DNA of 64,000 bases from CBFHND01 sp965657085 (GTDB lineage: Bacteria > Pseudomonadota > Alphaproteobacteria > Rhodobacterales > Rhodobacteraceae), in assembly GCA_965657085.1 (NCBI GenBank), contig CBFHND010000007.1, positions 1 through 64,000 on the forward strand, read 5' to 3'. The notes under the pieces are model-generated. The model searched no databases, was not told where the DNA came from, and saw only the letters and a program-made list of their open reading frames with translations. Shown one piece after another: positions 17,852 to 26,455 of the stretch. The position numbers were made by a program, and so were the translations under genes. How positions within the stretch are numbered: the stretch's first letter is position 1; every line of letters begins with the position of its first letter.

Positions 17852-17880
17852 CATATAGGCGCTTGAACCGGGCGGTGCAA
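17852..17880 (-). promoter_or_regulatory. Promoter of the SRP RNA gene
   Basis: On the minus strand, TTGCAC (17880-17875) and TATATG (17857-17852) are separated by 17 bp. The -10 element ends 7 bases before the first paired base of the RNA (G at 17845). It lies just past the stop codon of the phosphoesterase gene. Confidence 0.75.
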
Positions 17881-17887
17881 GACATGG

Positions 17888-19756
17888 CTAAAGATGCAGT
17901 CGAACCCGCAAGAAACCTGCTTCAGTTGTGCCGATGATTTGCGGATCAAAACCCGCGATGTCTGTGAAGTGTCTGGCGGCAGCAGGGGCCGTGTCGAGGG
18001 TGGCGCGCACATCAAGGTCCTTAAGGAACGTCCACGTGTCGCTTTGCAGGGGGCGCGCGTCACCGCTGGTAATCGTCCGGCGCAAGGCCGCGCGCATCGG
18101 TGTTTCAGTGCGCAGCGCCACAGTGGACATGTTCACATCGGGAAAATGGCCTCCTCCGGACGCACGATAACTGGTGGTTGCCACAAGAAAGCGTTGGTCG
18201 GGCGACACTGGGCGGCCCTGCCACGTTGCGGTGACGACCCGGCGCGCGGATGGGTCGATCAAACGGCCATCAGGCGCATAGCGCCGCGGCTGCATCGGGT
18301 CGACGATAGTCTGCAATCCGAACAGGGCATCAAAGTTGAAGGACGGAGCCATCGGATCGATCAAAGCCTGATCCTGAGCGTCTGGCACCAGATCGGAAAA
18401 GACTGTCATGCTGCGCTCCAGCCATTCCAAGACTTGCGCGCCTGACAGGTGCACGGCCCAGACATCATTTTCAAATGGACACAGCGTGGCGATCTGACGG
18501 TTGGTGATCGGCCCTGCCGGCATATCAAGATAGTTGAGGGGTCCCGCGCGCCCGCCGCAAGCGCTTGGAGCGGCGGCTCCGAGTATGGGCAGACCGTCCC
18601 ATTGCGTGCCGACGGCGTGGGCCCGGATCGTGTCGATCTTGGTTTGCGCAAGAAGCTGTTGTCCAAGGTTTGGCTGGACCAATGAAAAGTAGCTGTGCAG
18701 CCGCACGTCTGTCGAGCCTATGACCGTGGTCAAATGCGCCTCGGTCAAATCATGTGCCTTGGCTGCGCCTTGCAAGACAACGGGGTGCGCAGGTGTGTTT
18801 GCACCCACCGGCCGCAGCGCCGCGCCTGCCTCAACAACATCCCAACCCTCTGGGCCGCGTTCCAGTTTCAGGTCGATGACCCCGAGGTCGCTGCCCGCGA
18901 ACCCCGGCATCACGACCGGAAGGCCGTTCAAGGTGCCGCGTGCCATGTTGGTGCCTGCAACTGCGGCATGGTCAGGACCGGGAAAGCGCCGGTGCGTGTG
19001 CCCGCAGATCATGGCATCGATGCCCTCAACGGCGGAAGCCGACAGCGCGAAATTCTCCGGCAGCTCCTGATCCAGTTCCGCTTCTATCCCGGTGTGTGCC
19101 AGCGCGATGATCACGTCTGCTTGTTGTGCCTTCAAGCGGGCGACCGCGGCCCTCAAGGAGGACACCGGATCCTCAAAGGTAACGGCATCTGAGAAATGCC
19201 GCGCATTCCAAATGCCTGTTTGGCTTGGCAGGACCGAGACGACACCGATGCGCAACAGATGCGAATGTCCGGACTGGTCGCGGACATCGCGCGTCAAAAC
19301 AACCTCGGACTGAACCCCCGGTAAACCTGCGCCATGAAAATTGGCGCAAAGAACAGGGGCTTCGATCGCGTTCACGCAGGCCTTGAGCGTGTCAAGGCCA
19401 TAGTCAAAATCATGGTTCCCCAACCCGATTGCATCATAGCCTATGGTGTTCAAGGCCTGCGACAACGGGTTGCCCTGGATGGTGTCTGGACTGACCATCA
19501 CATCCGCCATGGGGCTGCCTTGCAGGAAATCGCCATTGTCGAAGGTCAGGCAAAGCGCATCCCGAAGTTCGGACCGCGCGCTGTCGATCAAGCTGGCCAC
19601 CCGTGCCAGTCCGATATCCGTCCGATCTCGCGCGTTGCGATGATCAAAGCCGGTTAGGTGCATATGCACATCAGTGGTTGCGAGAAGACGCAGCAACACG
19701 CGGGACGGCGTGTTGCGCGGGGCCGTGATGGGGGAAGAATCGGACAGGTGATCCAT
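17888..19756 (-). CDS. 2',3'-cyclic-nucleotide phosphodiesterase/5'-nucleotidase (CpdB/UshA family)
   Basis: 622 residues. The N-terminal metallophosphoesterase domain shows LLATTDVHMHLTGFD, FDNGDFLQG, GLGNHDFDYG and ICGHTHRRFPG, the five metal-binding blocks. The C-terminal nucleotide-binding domain has NYLDMPAGPITNRQIATLCP and the FNFDALFGLQTIVDP region. Family members hydrolyse 2',3'-cyclic nucleotides and 3'-nucleotides, usually in the periplasm. No signal peptide is visible: the catalytic strand begins about residue 20 after a hydrophilic leader, and no better upstream start is seen. Cytoplasmic location or a non-classical export route should be considered. Confidence 0.88.
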   Translation of the reverse strand: MDHLSDSSPITAPRNTPSRVLLRLLATTDVHMHLTGFDHRNARDRTDIGLARVASLIDSARSELRDALCLTFDNGDFLQGSPMADVMVSPDTIQGNPLSQALNTIGYDAIGLGNHDFDYGLDTLKACVNAIEAPVLCANFHGAGLPGVQSEVVLTRDVRDQSGHSHLLRIGVVSVLPSQTGIWNARHFSDAVTFEDPVSSLRAAVARLKAQQADVIIALAHTGIEAELDQELPENFALSASAVEGIDAMICGHTHRRFPGPDHAAVAGTNMARGTLNGLPVVMPGFAGSDLGVIDLKLERGPEGWDVVEAGAALRPVGANTPAHPVVLQGAAKAHDLTEAHLTTVIGSTDVRLHSYFSLVQPNLGQQLLAQTKIDTIRAHAVGTQWDGLPILGAAAPSACGGRAGPLNYLDMPAGPITNRQIATLCPFENDVWAVHLSGAQVLEWLERSMTVFSDLVPDAQDQALIDPMAPSFNFDALFGLQTIVDPMQPRRYAPDGRLIDPSARRVVTATWQGRPVSPDQRFLVATTSYRASGGGHFPDVNMSTVALRTETPMRAALRRTITSGDARPLQSDTWTFLKDLDVRATLDTAPAAARHFTDIAGFDPQIIGTTEAGFLRVRLHL

Positions 19757-19888
19757 AGCCCGAAGCTAACGCAGATTTTCGGGAAGCACAGAAGTCTTCC
19801 GTCACGCCACTTTGCTGGTCCGCGCCGCGGGGATTGCACAGGTCGGATGCCCATGCAAAACCTGTGCCAAAGGCGAGGGGGGCGCAAG

Positions 19889-20857
19889 ATGCAGCATGCA
19901 GAGCAGGTGACATTCGGTGGGTCGGGTTTGGATCGGGCCGGAGAGTTGCGAAACGATCCCGAAGCGTTGGAAGGGCTGCGTGCCCATCCCGACACGCGGG
20001 CGATCATTTTGTGGCGCGGCAAACCGTTGATCCAGCGCGCGCGCCCGGCGTCCTTGATGCGTTTGCCCATGGACCATCCGATCTTGCAGGATGCCGAGCC
20101 CGATCCGATCTTTCTGGGTCGTGAAGAGGGCGCGGCGCGGTTTGCCTTTGATTTGTCACGCTGGACCCCGGATGAGACGGACATGGCGGCGCTGGGCGGC
20201 TTTCTCGACCCGTCCGAACAACACCACCATACGCTTGAGGATGATCAGGTCTTTGCCGAACTGCGCCGGATCATGACGTGGTTGACCCCGCGCGATGCAG
20301 AGCTGGCCGCCACAGCCAAGGCGATCATCGGCTGGCATGACACGCATGGGTTTTGCGCCCGCTGCGGCGAGCGCAGCAATGTGTCCCACGCAGGATGGCA
20401 ACGCAATTGTCCGGCCTGCAACGGATCGCATTTTCCGCGCACGGACCCGGTGGTCATCATGCTGATCACGCGCGGAAATTCTGTCCTGATGGGGCGGTCG
20501 CACGGATGGCCCGATGGCATGTATTCCTTGCTTGCCGGCTTTGTCGAACCGGGCGAAACCCTCGAGGCCGCCGTGCGCCGCGAGGTGTTCGAGGAAAGCG
20601 GTGTCAAAGTGGGGCAGGTGCGCTATCTGTCCAGCCAGCCGTGGCCCTTCCCGGCCAGCCTGATGTTCGGCTGTGGTGGCGAGGCATTGGATGACAAGAT
20701 CACCATTGATCCGGTCGAGATCGAGGATGCCATATGGGTCACACGTGAAGAAATGGCGCAGGCGTTTGCCGGAGAACATCCGCGCCTATTGCCTGCGCGC
20801 AAAGGCGCAATAGCGCACTTTTTGATTGAAAACTGGCTTGCGGATACGTTGGATTAG
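19889..20857 (+). CDS. nudC: NAD(+) diphosphatase NudC
   Basis: 322 residues. It cleaves NAD(H) to NMN(H) and AMP and removes NAD caps from RNA in relatives. The zinc ribbon uses cysteines 156, 159, 174 and 177. The Nudix box spans about 217-239 (GFVEPGETLEAAVRREVFEE then SGV). The NudC-specific SQPWPFPASLM array follows it. Start 19889 has a G-rich ribosome-binding site (GAGGGGGG) upstream; the open frame continues upstream across the promoter region but without conserved sequence. It is divergent from the phosphoesterase gene. Confidence 0.93.
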   Translation: MQHAEQVTFGGSGLDRAGELRNDPEALEGLRAHPDTRAIILWRGKPLIQRARPASLMRLPMDHPILQDAEPDPIFLGREEGAARFAFDLSRWTPDETDMAALGGFLDPSEQHHHTLEDDQVFAELRRIMTWLTPRDAELAATAKAIIGWHDTHGFCARCGERSNVSHAGWQRNCPACNGSHFPRTDPVVIMLITRGNSVLMGRSHGWPDGMYSLLAGFVEPGETLEAAVRREVFEESGVKVGQVRYLSSQPWPFPASLMFGCGGEALDDKITIDPVEIEDAIWVTREEMAQAFAGEHPRLLPARKGAIAHFLIENWLADTLD

Positions 20858-20895
20858 GCCCAGACTGCTGCCAATTACAAAAGAGCAGACCTTCC

Positions 20896-21363
20896 ATGAA
20901 GTTTTCGACCCGCGAAGACATCGAAGCCCCTATTGATCAAGTCTTTGAAATGCTCTGCGATTTCGAAGGCTATGAGCGCTCTGCCATGCGGCGCGGGGCA
21001 GAGGTGCAGCGCACCGATGCTTTGGTCGTGCCGGGCGTTGGTATGACGTGGGATGCCGCGTTTTCGATGCGCAGCAAACGGCGGCAGGTTAGCCTTGAGA
21101 TGGTCCGCTTTGACCGTCCAAATGAAATGATGCTGGTCTACAGGTCGACGGGCGTCGAGGGCGTGTTCCAAATTGAACTGATGGCACTGTCGCGCAACCG
21201 GACGCGCATAGCGATTGCCTTGGAGGTCACACCGCTGAACCTGTCGGCCCGTCTGTTGGTTCAGTCGCTGAAGCTTGCCAAGTCGTCTTTGACCAAGCGG
21301 TTCAAGCTGCGCGTGGCGGAATACACCAAAGGGATGGAAGACCGCTACAAGCGGATAGCCTGA
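20896..21363 (+). CDS. SRPBCC (START/polyketide-cyclase-like) family protein
   Basis: 155 residues. The sequence opens MKFSTREDIEAPIDQVFEML and continues through alternating strands (MLVYRSTGVEGVFQIELMAL) to a long C-terminal helix (LVQSLKLAKSSLTKRFKLRV). This is the SRPBCC hydrophobic-ligand fold. No catalytic residues can be assigned. It follows nudC by 38 bp on the same strand, so the two may be co-transcribed. The natural ligand is unknown. Confidence 0.8.
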   Translation: MKFSTREDIEAPIDQVFEMLCDFEGYERSAMRRGAEVQRTDALVVPGVGMTWDAAFSMRSKRRQVSLEMVRFDRPNEMMLVYRSTGVEGVFQIELMALSRNRTRIAIALEVTPLNLSARLLVQSLKLAKSSLTKRFKLRVAEYTKGMEDRYKRIA

Positions 21364-21380
21364 CACGCGGCAAACGCTGA

Positions 21381-22622
21381 TCAGAGCGCTGCAAGCCTGT
21401 CGCGCAGGAACTCCTTTTCCCGTGCATTGTCTGTCAGATCAATCGCCCTGTCGAATGCGACGCGCGCATCCTGAATATTCCCGGCCCGCGACAGCATGTC
21501 CGCCCGCACAGCGTGGTAGGGCTGGTAATTGTCCAATGCCCCGGTAGCACCAACGTCTTGCAATATTACCAACCCGTCTTGCAGCCGCCCCGCATGGGAC
21601 ACCGCATAAGCAAGATTGATGCGCACAACGGGAGTGGGTTGCAGCCGGTATAGCAAATCGTAAAGGTCCGCGATTTGTGCCCAGTCGGTCGCTTGCCAGT
21701 CTCGTGCTTCGGCGTGAACCGCGCTGATCGCGGCCTGTACCTGGTAGGGTCCAACGGAACCGCGCGGCAGCACACCTTGTAAGATCGCCTGCCCCTCCGC
21801 GATGGGTGCGCGGTCCCATCGCGCGCGGTTCTGGTGTTCGAGGGGGATCATGCCCCCTGTTTCCGAGGTGCGCGCGTTCCTGCGCGAATTGTGCAGCAGC
21901 ATCAGGGCGAGCAACCCTTCAAGCTCGCCATTGAACGGCAGAAGGCTGCGCAGGATACGCGCAAGGCGGATAGCCTCGTTCGACAGATCGGGTCGGGTCA
22001 GCGTGTCACCTGCCGCCGCCGAGTAGCCGGCGTTGAAGATCAGATAGATCACCTGCATCACCGACGTCAGCCTTTCGGGCAGCACATCGGCATCTGGGAT
22101 CTGATAGGGAATGCCCGCACCTGCGATCTTTTTCTTGGCGCGCACAAGGCGCTGGGCCATGGCAGGGGGGCGGTCAAGGTAGGCGGCTGCGATCTCGTCC
22201 GTGGTCAGACCGCCCAACGTGCGCAAGGTCAGTGCCACGCGCGTCTTTTCATCCAGCGCGGGGTGGCAGCAGGTAAAGATCATTTCGAGCCGCTTGTCGG
22301 GCAGGGCGCTGTCATCTTCGGGATCGGGCAGGTTTTCCAGATCGGCCAGATAGGACAGTTCCGGCTGATGTTTGAGAAACCGGGCATCCCGCCGCATCCG
22401 GTCGATGGCGCGCCGCCGCGCTGTGGTGATCAGCCAGGCCGCCGGGCTCTTGGGGATGCCGTTGCGGGACCAATCGGTCATGGCGGCCAGCACCGCATCC
22501 TGCAGGCAGTCTTCGGCGCGTTGGAAGTCGCCGGTTGATTTGATCAGCGACGCCAGAATGCGCCCCCATTCCTCGCGCACGGTCAATGCGATGATCCGGT
22601 CTAGTGAGGAAGGGGGCAGCAT
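21381..22622 (-). CDS. ECF42-type RNA polymerase sigma factor with C-terminal TPR-like domain
   Basis: 413 residues, much longer than a normal ECF sigma factor. The sigma-2 region (DFQRAEDCLQDAVLAAMTDW, then AAWLITTARRRAIDRMRRDA) and sigma-4 region (LRTLGGLTTDEIAAAYLDRP with AMAQRLVRAKKKI) occupy the first 190 residues. A DUF6596/TPR-like extension follows (VIYLIFNAGYSA, LLALMLLHNSRRNART and repeated helices). This is the ECF42 architecture. These factors are typically encoded beside a YciI/DGPF protein, as here (23-bp gap). There is no anti-sigma gene nearby, which also fits the group. Confidence 0.93.
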   Translation of the reverse strand: MLPPSSLDRIIALTVREEWGRILASLIKSTGDFQRAEDCLQDAVLAAMTDWSRNGIPKSPAAWLITTARRRAIDRMRRDARFLKHQPELSYLADLENLPDPEDDSALPDKRLEMIFTCCHPALDEKTRVALTLRTLGGLTTDEIAAAYLDRPPAMAQRLVRAKKKIAGAGIPYQIPDADVLPERLTSVMQVIYLIFNAGYSAAAGDTLTRPDLSNEAIRLARILRSLLPFNGELEGLLALMLLHNSRRNARTSETGGMIPLEHQNRARWDRAPIAEGQAILQGVLPRGSVGPYQVQAAISAVHAEARDWQATDWAQIADLYDLLYRLQPTPVVRINLAYAVSHAGRLQDGLVILQDVGATGALDNYQPYHAVRADMLSRAGNIQDARVAFDRAIDLTDNAREKEFLRDRLAAL

Positions 22623-22645
22623 CGTGATGTCTGTGCGCTGTCAGG

Positions 22646-22996
22646 TCAGTCGAAAACCATCACCGGGCGCACTTCGACCCGGCCGTGTTCGGTCGTGGGG
22701 ATCATGGCGGCATAGTGCAACGCCTCGTCGAGGTCCTTGCAGTCCAGCAGGTAGTAGCCGCCAAGTTGCTCTTTGGTTTCCGCAAACGGGCCGTCGGTCG
22801 TTTCGGTCTTGCCCGCCTCGCGGGTGACGGTCGTGGCCGTGGCCGTCGAGTGCAGCGCATCGCCCGCGACGAATTTGCCGTCTTCCTGCACCTTTTGGGT
22901 AAAGGCACCATAGGCCTGCATGTAGGGGCCGAATTCAGGTGTTCCGTGTTGTGGGCCAGAGTTTTCGGCGGAATAGATAAGGCACATATATTGCAT
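22646..22996 (-). CDS. YciI/DGPF-domain protein, partner of ECF42 sigma factor
   Basis: 116 residues. It begins MQYMCLIYSAENSG and contains the DGPF signature in TETTDGPFAETKEQLGGYYL, with a C-terminal HGRVEVRPVMVFD strand. It is a single ferredoxin-like YciI domain. Its gene is immediately upstream of the ECF42 sigma gene and in the same direction, so the two are co-transcribed. In Streptomyces and others the pair forms a recurrent module whose signal is not known. The start at 22996 has GGAGACG upstream. Confidence 0.9.
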   Translation of the reverse strand: MQYMCLIYSAENSGPQHGTPEFGPYMQAYGAFTQKVQEDGKFVAGDALHSTATATTVTREAGKTETTDGPFAETKEQLGGYYLLDCKDLDEALHYAAMIPTTEHGRVEVRPVMVFD

Positions 22997-23282
22997 GGGT
23001 CGTCTCCGTTTGATGTGCAGGGGCAACATGCCCTTGCTGTGTACCAGACGAACGGGATTTGCCCAAATCGACAGGTGTGGTGGATTTTTTCGGATTGTGG
23101 GGGAGGCCAGCGCCCGAACGACCTGAAGGGCGGTTGTGGTAATGTGGTGAGGGTCGGGCGCGCCCATCGGCTGTGCCCGGCGCAGAAGGTGACGAAGCGC
23201 CCGCCCTCCGGGCGGAGGTCGGTCGGGCGCTGGCCGGGCAAAGCGCCCGGCTGGGTTTTGTGCGGGCCTGTGCCTTGGGTGT

Positions 23283-24113
23283 CTAGTCGCGTCCCTGTGC
23301 GGCGGGATAGACGCCCAGCACCTCGAGCATGTTTGTGAAGTAATCCAGTTCTTCGAGCGCGCGTTGCACGGGCGGATCCTCCGGGTGTCCCTCGATGTCC
23401 GCATAGAATTGCGTCGCAGTGAATGCGCCGCCAACCATGTAGCTTTCCAGCTTGGTCATGTTCACGCCGTTCGTGGCAAACCCACCCATCGCCTTGTAAA
23501 GCGCTGCGGGAATGTTTCGGACCTCGAAAACAAAGGTCGTCAACATCCGGTCGCTGCGACGCTCCAGATCAAGTTCGGGCGCCATCAACAAAAAGCGCGT
23601 GGTGTTGTGGCCCTGATCCTCGATATCGCGGGCCAGGATGGTCAGCCCATGAATGTCGGCGGCGACGGCTGACGCCAGAGCACCCACGCCCATCTCGCCT
23701 GCCTGGGCGATGTCAGCGGCGGCCCCTGCACTGTCAGCGGCAGGTTCGGAGGTGATGCCATGTGCGTCCAGCCACGCCCGCGCCTGTGGGATCAGCACCA
23801 GGTGCGCGCGCACGTGTTTTATGTCGTCGATCGTTTGGCCCGGATTCGCCATCAGCGAAATGCGAACCCGTACGAACGCCTCGTCCACGATGTGCAAGCC
23901 GGATTCGGGCAACAGGCGGTGGATGTCCGCCACGCGGCCATAGGTGGTGTTTTCCACGGGCAGCATCGCCAAGTCGGCCTTGCCCGTCTTGACCGCCGCA
24001 ATGACATCCTCGAAAGCCGTGCACGGCACTGGTGTGCAGTCGGGCCGGGCTTTGAGACATGCCTCGTGACCATAGGCGCCCAAGTCTCCCTGAAAGGCGA
24101 TGCGTTGCGACAT
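23283..24113 (-). CDS. pheA: Prephenate dehydratase
   Basis: 276 residues. It converts prephenate to phenylpyruvate in phenylalanine biosynthesis. The N-terminal part has RIAFQGDLGAYGHEACL and LPVENTTYGRVADIHRLL. The catalytic TTRF motif is at residues 171-174. The C-terminal ACT domain (about 190-270) begins LTTFVFEVRNIPAALYKAM and holds LESYMVGGAFTATQFYADIEG, probably binding phenylalanine for feedback inhibition. It lacks a chorismate mutase domain, so that activity must come from another gene. Start 24113 has AAGGA upstream. A 286-bp gap of no recognised content follows it downstream. Confidence 0.95.
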   Translation of the reverse strand: MSQRIAFQGDLGAYGHEACLKARPDCTPVPCTAFEDVIAAVKTGKADLAMLPVENTTYGRVADIHRLLPESGLHIVDEAFVRVRISLMANPGQTIDDIKHVRAHLVLIPQARAWLDAHGITSEPAADSAGAAADIAQAGEMGVGALASAVAADIHGLTILARDIEDQGHNTTRFLLMAPELDLERRSDRMLTTFVFEVRNIPAALYKAMGGFATNGVNMTKLESYMVGGAFTATQFYADIEGHPEDPPVQRALEELDYFTNMLEVLGVYPAAQGRD

Positions 24114-24244
24114 TTTTTCGTGGTCCTTGGTCTTGGGCAGCCGAAAACGGCAATCAGGGCGATTGGTCGCGGTAACTACACCTTGCCAGCACCAAGGGGA
24201 AGACGTAGATACCCGGCCAAACCTATAGACGTGGATGCAAGAAC

Positions 24245-24748
24245 ATGTTCGACACGATGACCTTTACAAAAATTGCCGGTGGTGTCTGCGGGGCGCTGTT
24301 GGTGTTCCTGCTGGGCAAGTGGGCCGCGGAAGAACTGTATCATATGGATGAATATGGCGAGCAGGCCTATGTGATCGAAGTTGAAGGCGCTGACGAGGCC
24401 GAAGAAGTGGTCGAAGTCAGCTTCGAGGAAGTATTGGCATCGGCCGACATCGAAAAAGGTGCCAAGGTGTTCCGCAAGTGCAGCGCCTGTCACAAGCTGG
24501 AAGCTGGTGAAAACGGTGCAGGTCCCTACCTTTATGGCGTTGTGGGACGCGAAATTGGCGCGGCACAGGGCTTTGGCTACTCCGGGTCGCTGGTTGCAGT
24601 TGCCGAAGAGTGGACACCGGAAAACCTGCAAGCCTTCCTCGAGAACCCCAAGGGCTGGGCACCCGGCACCACGATGGGTTTTTCCGGTCTGAAGAAGATC
24701 GAAGATCGCGCAAACGTCATCGCCTATCTCGACAGCCTCGACGATTGA
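24245..24748 (+). CDS. cycM: Membrane-anchored cytochrome c (CycM/cytochrome c552 type)
   Basis: 167 residues. An uncleaved N-terminal membrane anchor (about residues 8-26) is followed by an acidic linker (about 45-65) and a class I cytochrome c domain. The haem site is CSACH at 79-83 and the axial methionine lies in TTMGFSGLK. Membrane-bound cytochromes of this design carry electrons from the bc1 complex to terminal oxidases, including cbb3 and aa3 types. It is divergent from pheA. A strong terminator follows. Confidence 0.92.
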   Translation: MFDTMTFTKIAGGVCGALLVFLLGKWAAEELYHMDEYGEQAYVIEVEGADEAEEVVEVSFEEVLASADIEKGAKVFRKCSACHKLEAGENGAGPYLYGVVGREIGAAQGFGYSGSLVAVAEEWTPENLQAFLENPKGWAPGTTMGFSGLKKIEDRANVIAYLDSLDD

Positions 24749-24768
24749 TTGCTGTGACATGACGAATC

Positions 24769-24797
24769 AAGGCCGCGACCTCCGGGTGTGCGGCCTT
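24769..24797 (+). terminator. Rho-independent terminator of the cytochrome c gene
   Basis: Perfect 8-bp stem AAGGCCGC (24769-24776)/GCGGCCTT (24790-24797) with T-run TTTTT at its end. It lies 20 bp past the stop codon. Confidence 0.88.
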
Positions 24798-24834
24798 TTT
24801 CGTTCGGGGGCAGCGCCCCACCTGCAACCCCAGA

Positions 24835-24848
24835 TTGATTTCCGTCAA
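24835..24848 (+). promoter_or_regulatory. FNR/Dnr-like box before the leukocidin-like gene
   Basis: TTGATTTCCGTCAA matches the FNR half-site pattern TTGAT-N4-ATCAA with one mismatch. Its centre (24841.5) is about 40 bp upstream of the position expected for a start set by TAGAAC (24870-24875), the spacing of class II FNR-activated promoters. The start codon follows at 24914. Confidence 0.5.
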
Positions 24849-24913
24849 GGTGCTTTGCCCCGCGTGGCCTAGAACTGAACCTGTGTTTGTTCTGGACATT
24901 GGGAGTTGAAGAT

Positions 24914-26272
24914 ATGAAATCGCTTGTGAAACTGACCTGTGTGGCGCTGATTGGCGGTGGTTTGGGGGCGGCGCCGGGTCTGGGCCAGACCCGTGCGGAG
25001 TTGCGGATTTTCGGAGAGGTGCCGGAGGTGCAGGCCGCTGCGCTGGGCAACAGTTTCACCGCTGCGGCCACCGCAGCAGCCGGCCCCGCGCCGGTGGTGG
25101 TGGCGCAGGGAATGATGGCGGCGCTGGACGCTGATCAGCAAGCGGCGCTGCGCACGGCCTATTCCGCCGCGCAATCGGTTGTCCTGTTGCGGCCCGGTCC
25201 GCAGGATATTGCGGCGCTGCAAACGCTGTTGGGTGTCGAGGACATCGGCTATGCGCTACCCACGGGGTACACGGAAACCGCTGCCTACGGGCTGGACCGT
25301 GAAGCGGACGGCACCCGCCATGTTTGGGCGCAATACGGCCAACCACCTGCGGCCAATGCCGCGCCCGGTGCGGCAGACGAAACCATTGCCCGGTCGGTGC
25401 AGGCCTGGCTTGTGCTGGACGGCTACAGACAGTTCGACCCCGACGGAAGTCTGCGCGCGCAGGTCGCGGTCCCGGACGGGACCAAGGAGGACCTGACCGA
25501 CATCGCCAAGAGCTTTGTCGATCAGCGCAACTGGATCGATGCGGGCTGTTTCAAGGACACATGCAACAACTATCAGCTGTTGCATTTCGTCTATGCGGTT
25601 CATTCCTTGGATACCGGCGAAGACTGGTTCTATGTCCAGCAGCGCGGCAGTTTCAACGCCTCGAACCAGTATGAAAGCAACTGGGGGGGCGCGAACCAGG
25701 ATTACTATATGCACCTGATCGAGATCGACACCGAGGTCGACGGGTTTGCGAAAAACACCGACAAGCTGGGGTTGATCCAGTCCAGTCCGCAAAGCGATGA
25801 AAAGTCCCGCAGCGTGTCCAGTTCGGTCAGCTTTGACCTTGGGGGCGAAGTGAGTCTGCAGACAAAGGATGCCGGTGCCAAACTGTCGGGCGGGGTGTCG
25901 ATCAGCAATTCGACCACCGTGACCGTCGAGGATGTGACCATTGCCAACACGTCTATCGACCGGGGCAACAACGCCAAGTGGGATTACACCTTTGCGCAGT
26001 GCAACATGAGCTGTGATTTCGTCATTCCGCAGTGCGCCAATGTGCCCACGCTGGCCAAATCCACGTTCACGCCGATGAACCAGTGGATCTGGCGCGCGGA
26101 TCCGGCCGTGCGGGCGGCGGGTGCACAGATGAAGGTCAACGCGGTGACGCAATTGAACTCGGGCCATGTGACGTTGCATTTCCTTTGGGTGTGCAGCATC
26201 GACCACCGGTCATTCGCCAAGAATGTGTTCGAATACACCATCGACCTGCCTTATCCGCCGATCGTGGAATGA
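24914..26272 (+). CDS. Secreted protein resembling leukocidin/alpha-hemolysin-type pore-forming toxins
   Basis: 452 residues. A cleavable signal peptide (first ~25 residues, ending LGAAPGLGQT) leads to a soluble N-terminal third of unknown type. The rest resembles beta-barrel toxins: a strand-rich rim/cap (LLHFVYAVHSLDTGEDWFYV), a Ser/Thr/Gly-rich alternating stem-like segment at about residues 290-345 (SVSSSVSFDLGGEV, LSGGVSISNSTTVTVE), then the short WDYTF segment. In alpha-hemolysins a comparable stem is followed by WKVIF. Six cysteines fit periplasmic/extracellular folding. No toxin name can be assigned. Start 24914 was chosen for its signal peptide; GGGAG precedes it. Confidence 0.6.
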   Translation: MKSLVKLTCVALIGGGLGAAPGLGQTRAELRIFGEVPEVQAAALGNSFTAAATAAAGPAPVVVAQGMMAALDADQQAALRTAYSAAQSVVLLRPGPQDIAALQTLLGVEDIGYALPTGYTETAAYGLDREADGTRHVWAQYGQPPAANAAPGAADETIARSVQAWLVLDGYRQFDPDGSLRAQVAVPDGTKEDLTDIAKSFVDQRNWIDAGCFKDTCNNYQLLHFVYAVHSLDTGEDWFYVQQRGSFNASNQYESNWGGANQDYYMHLIEIDTEVDGFAKNTDKLGLIQSSPQSDEKSRSVSSSVSFDLGGEVSLQTKDAGAKLSGGVSISNSTTVTVEDVTIANTSIDRGNNAKWDYTFAQCNMSCDFVIPQCANVPTLAKSTFTPMNQWIWRADPAVRAAGAQMKVNAVTQLNSGHVTLHFLWVCSIDHRSFAKNVFEYTIDLPYPPIVE

Positions 26273-26455
26273 GGGGACGGACAGGGGGCGGCCCCCCACG
26301 TATGACCCTTCGCCCCGATCAAATGCGCCTCTTGCAGTGCGCGCGGTGCGTTAACCCTGCGTTCACGTATTCTCAACTTGTATATCAAGGGACTGGCGCT
26401 TTAGCGTGGGCGCACCAGATAGGTATGCAAACCGCAGCCAGTTCGGAGGACATTT

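Noticed and set aside
23233..23251. GCCGGGC/GCCCGGC hairpin in the gap after pheA
   Set aside because: The T-tract follows it on the plus strand, but no plus-strand gene ends there; on the minus strand it lacks a U-tract.
22685..23338. Plus-strand open frame across the YciI gene and pheA gap
   Set aside because: It runs opposite a conserved YciI gene, has no ribosome-binding site and no recognisable sequence.
26284..26296. GGGGG/CCCCC hairpin after the leukocidin-like gene
   Set aside because: Five pairs and no T-run; too weak to call a terminator.
26351..26366. CtrA-like TTAA-N7-TTCAC upstream of yejA
   Set aside because: One mismatch in the second half; a peptide importer is not an expected CtrA target.
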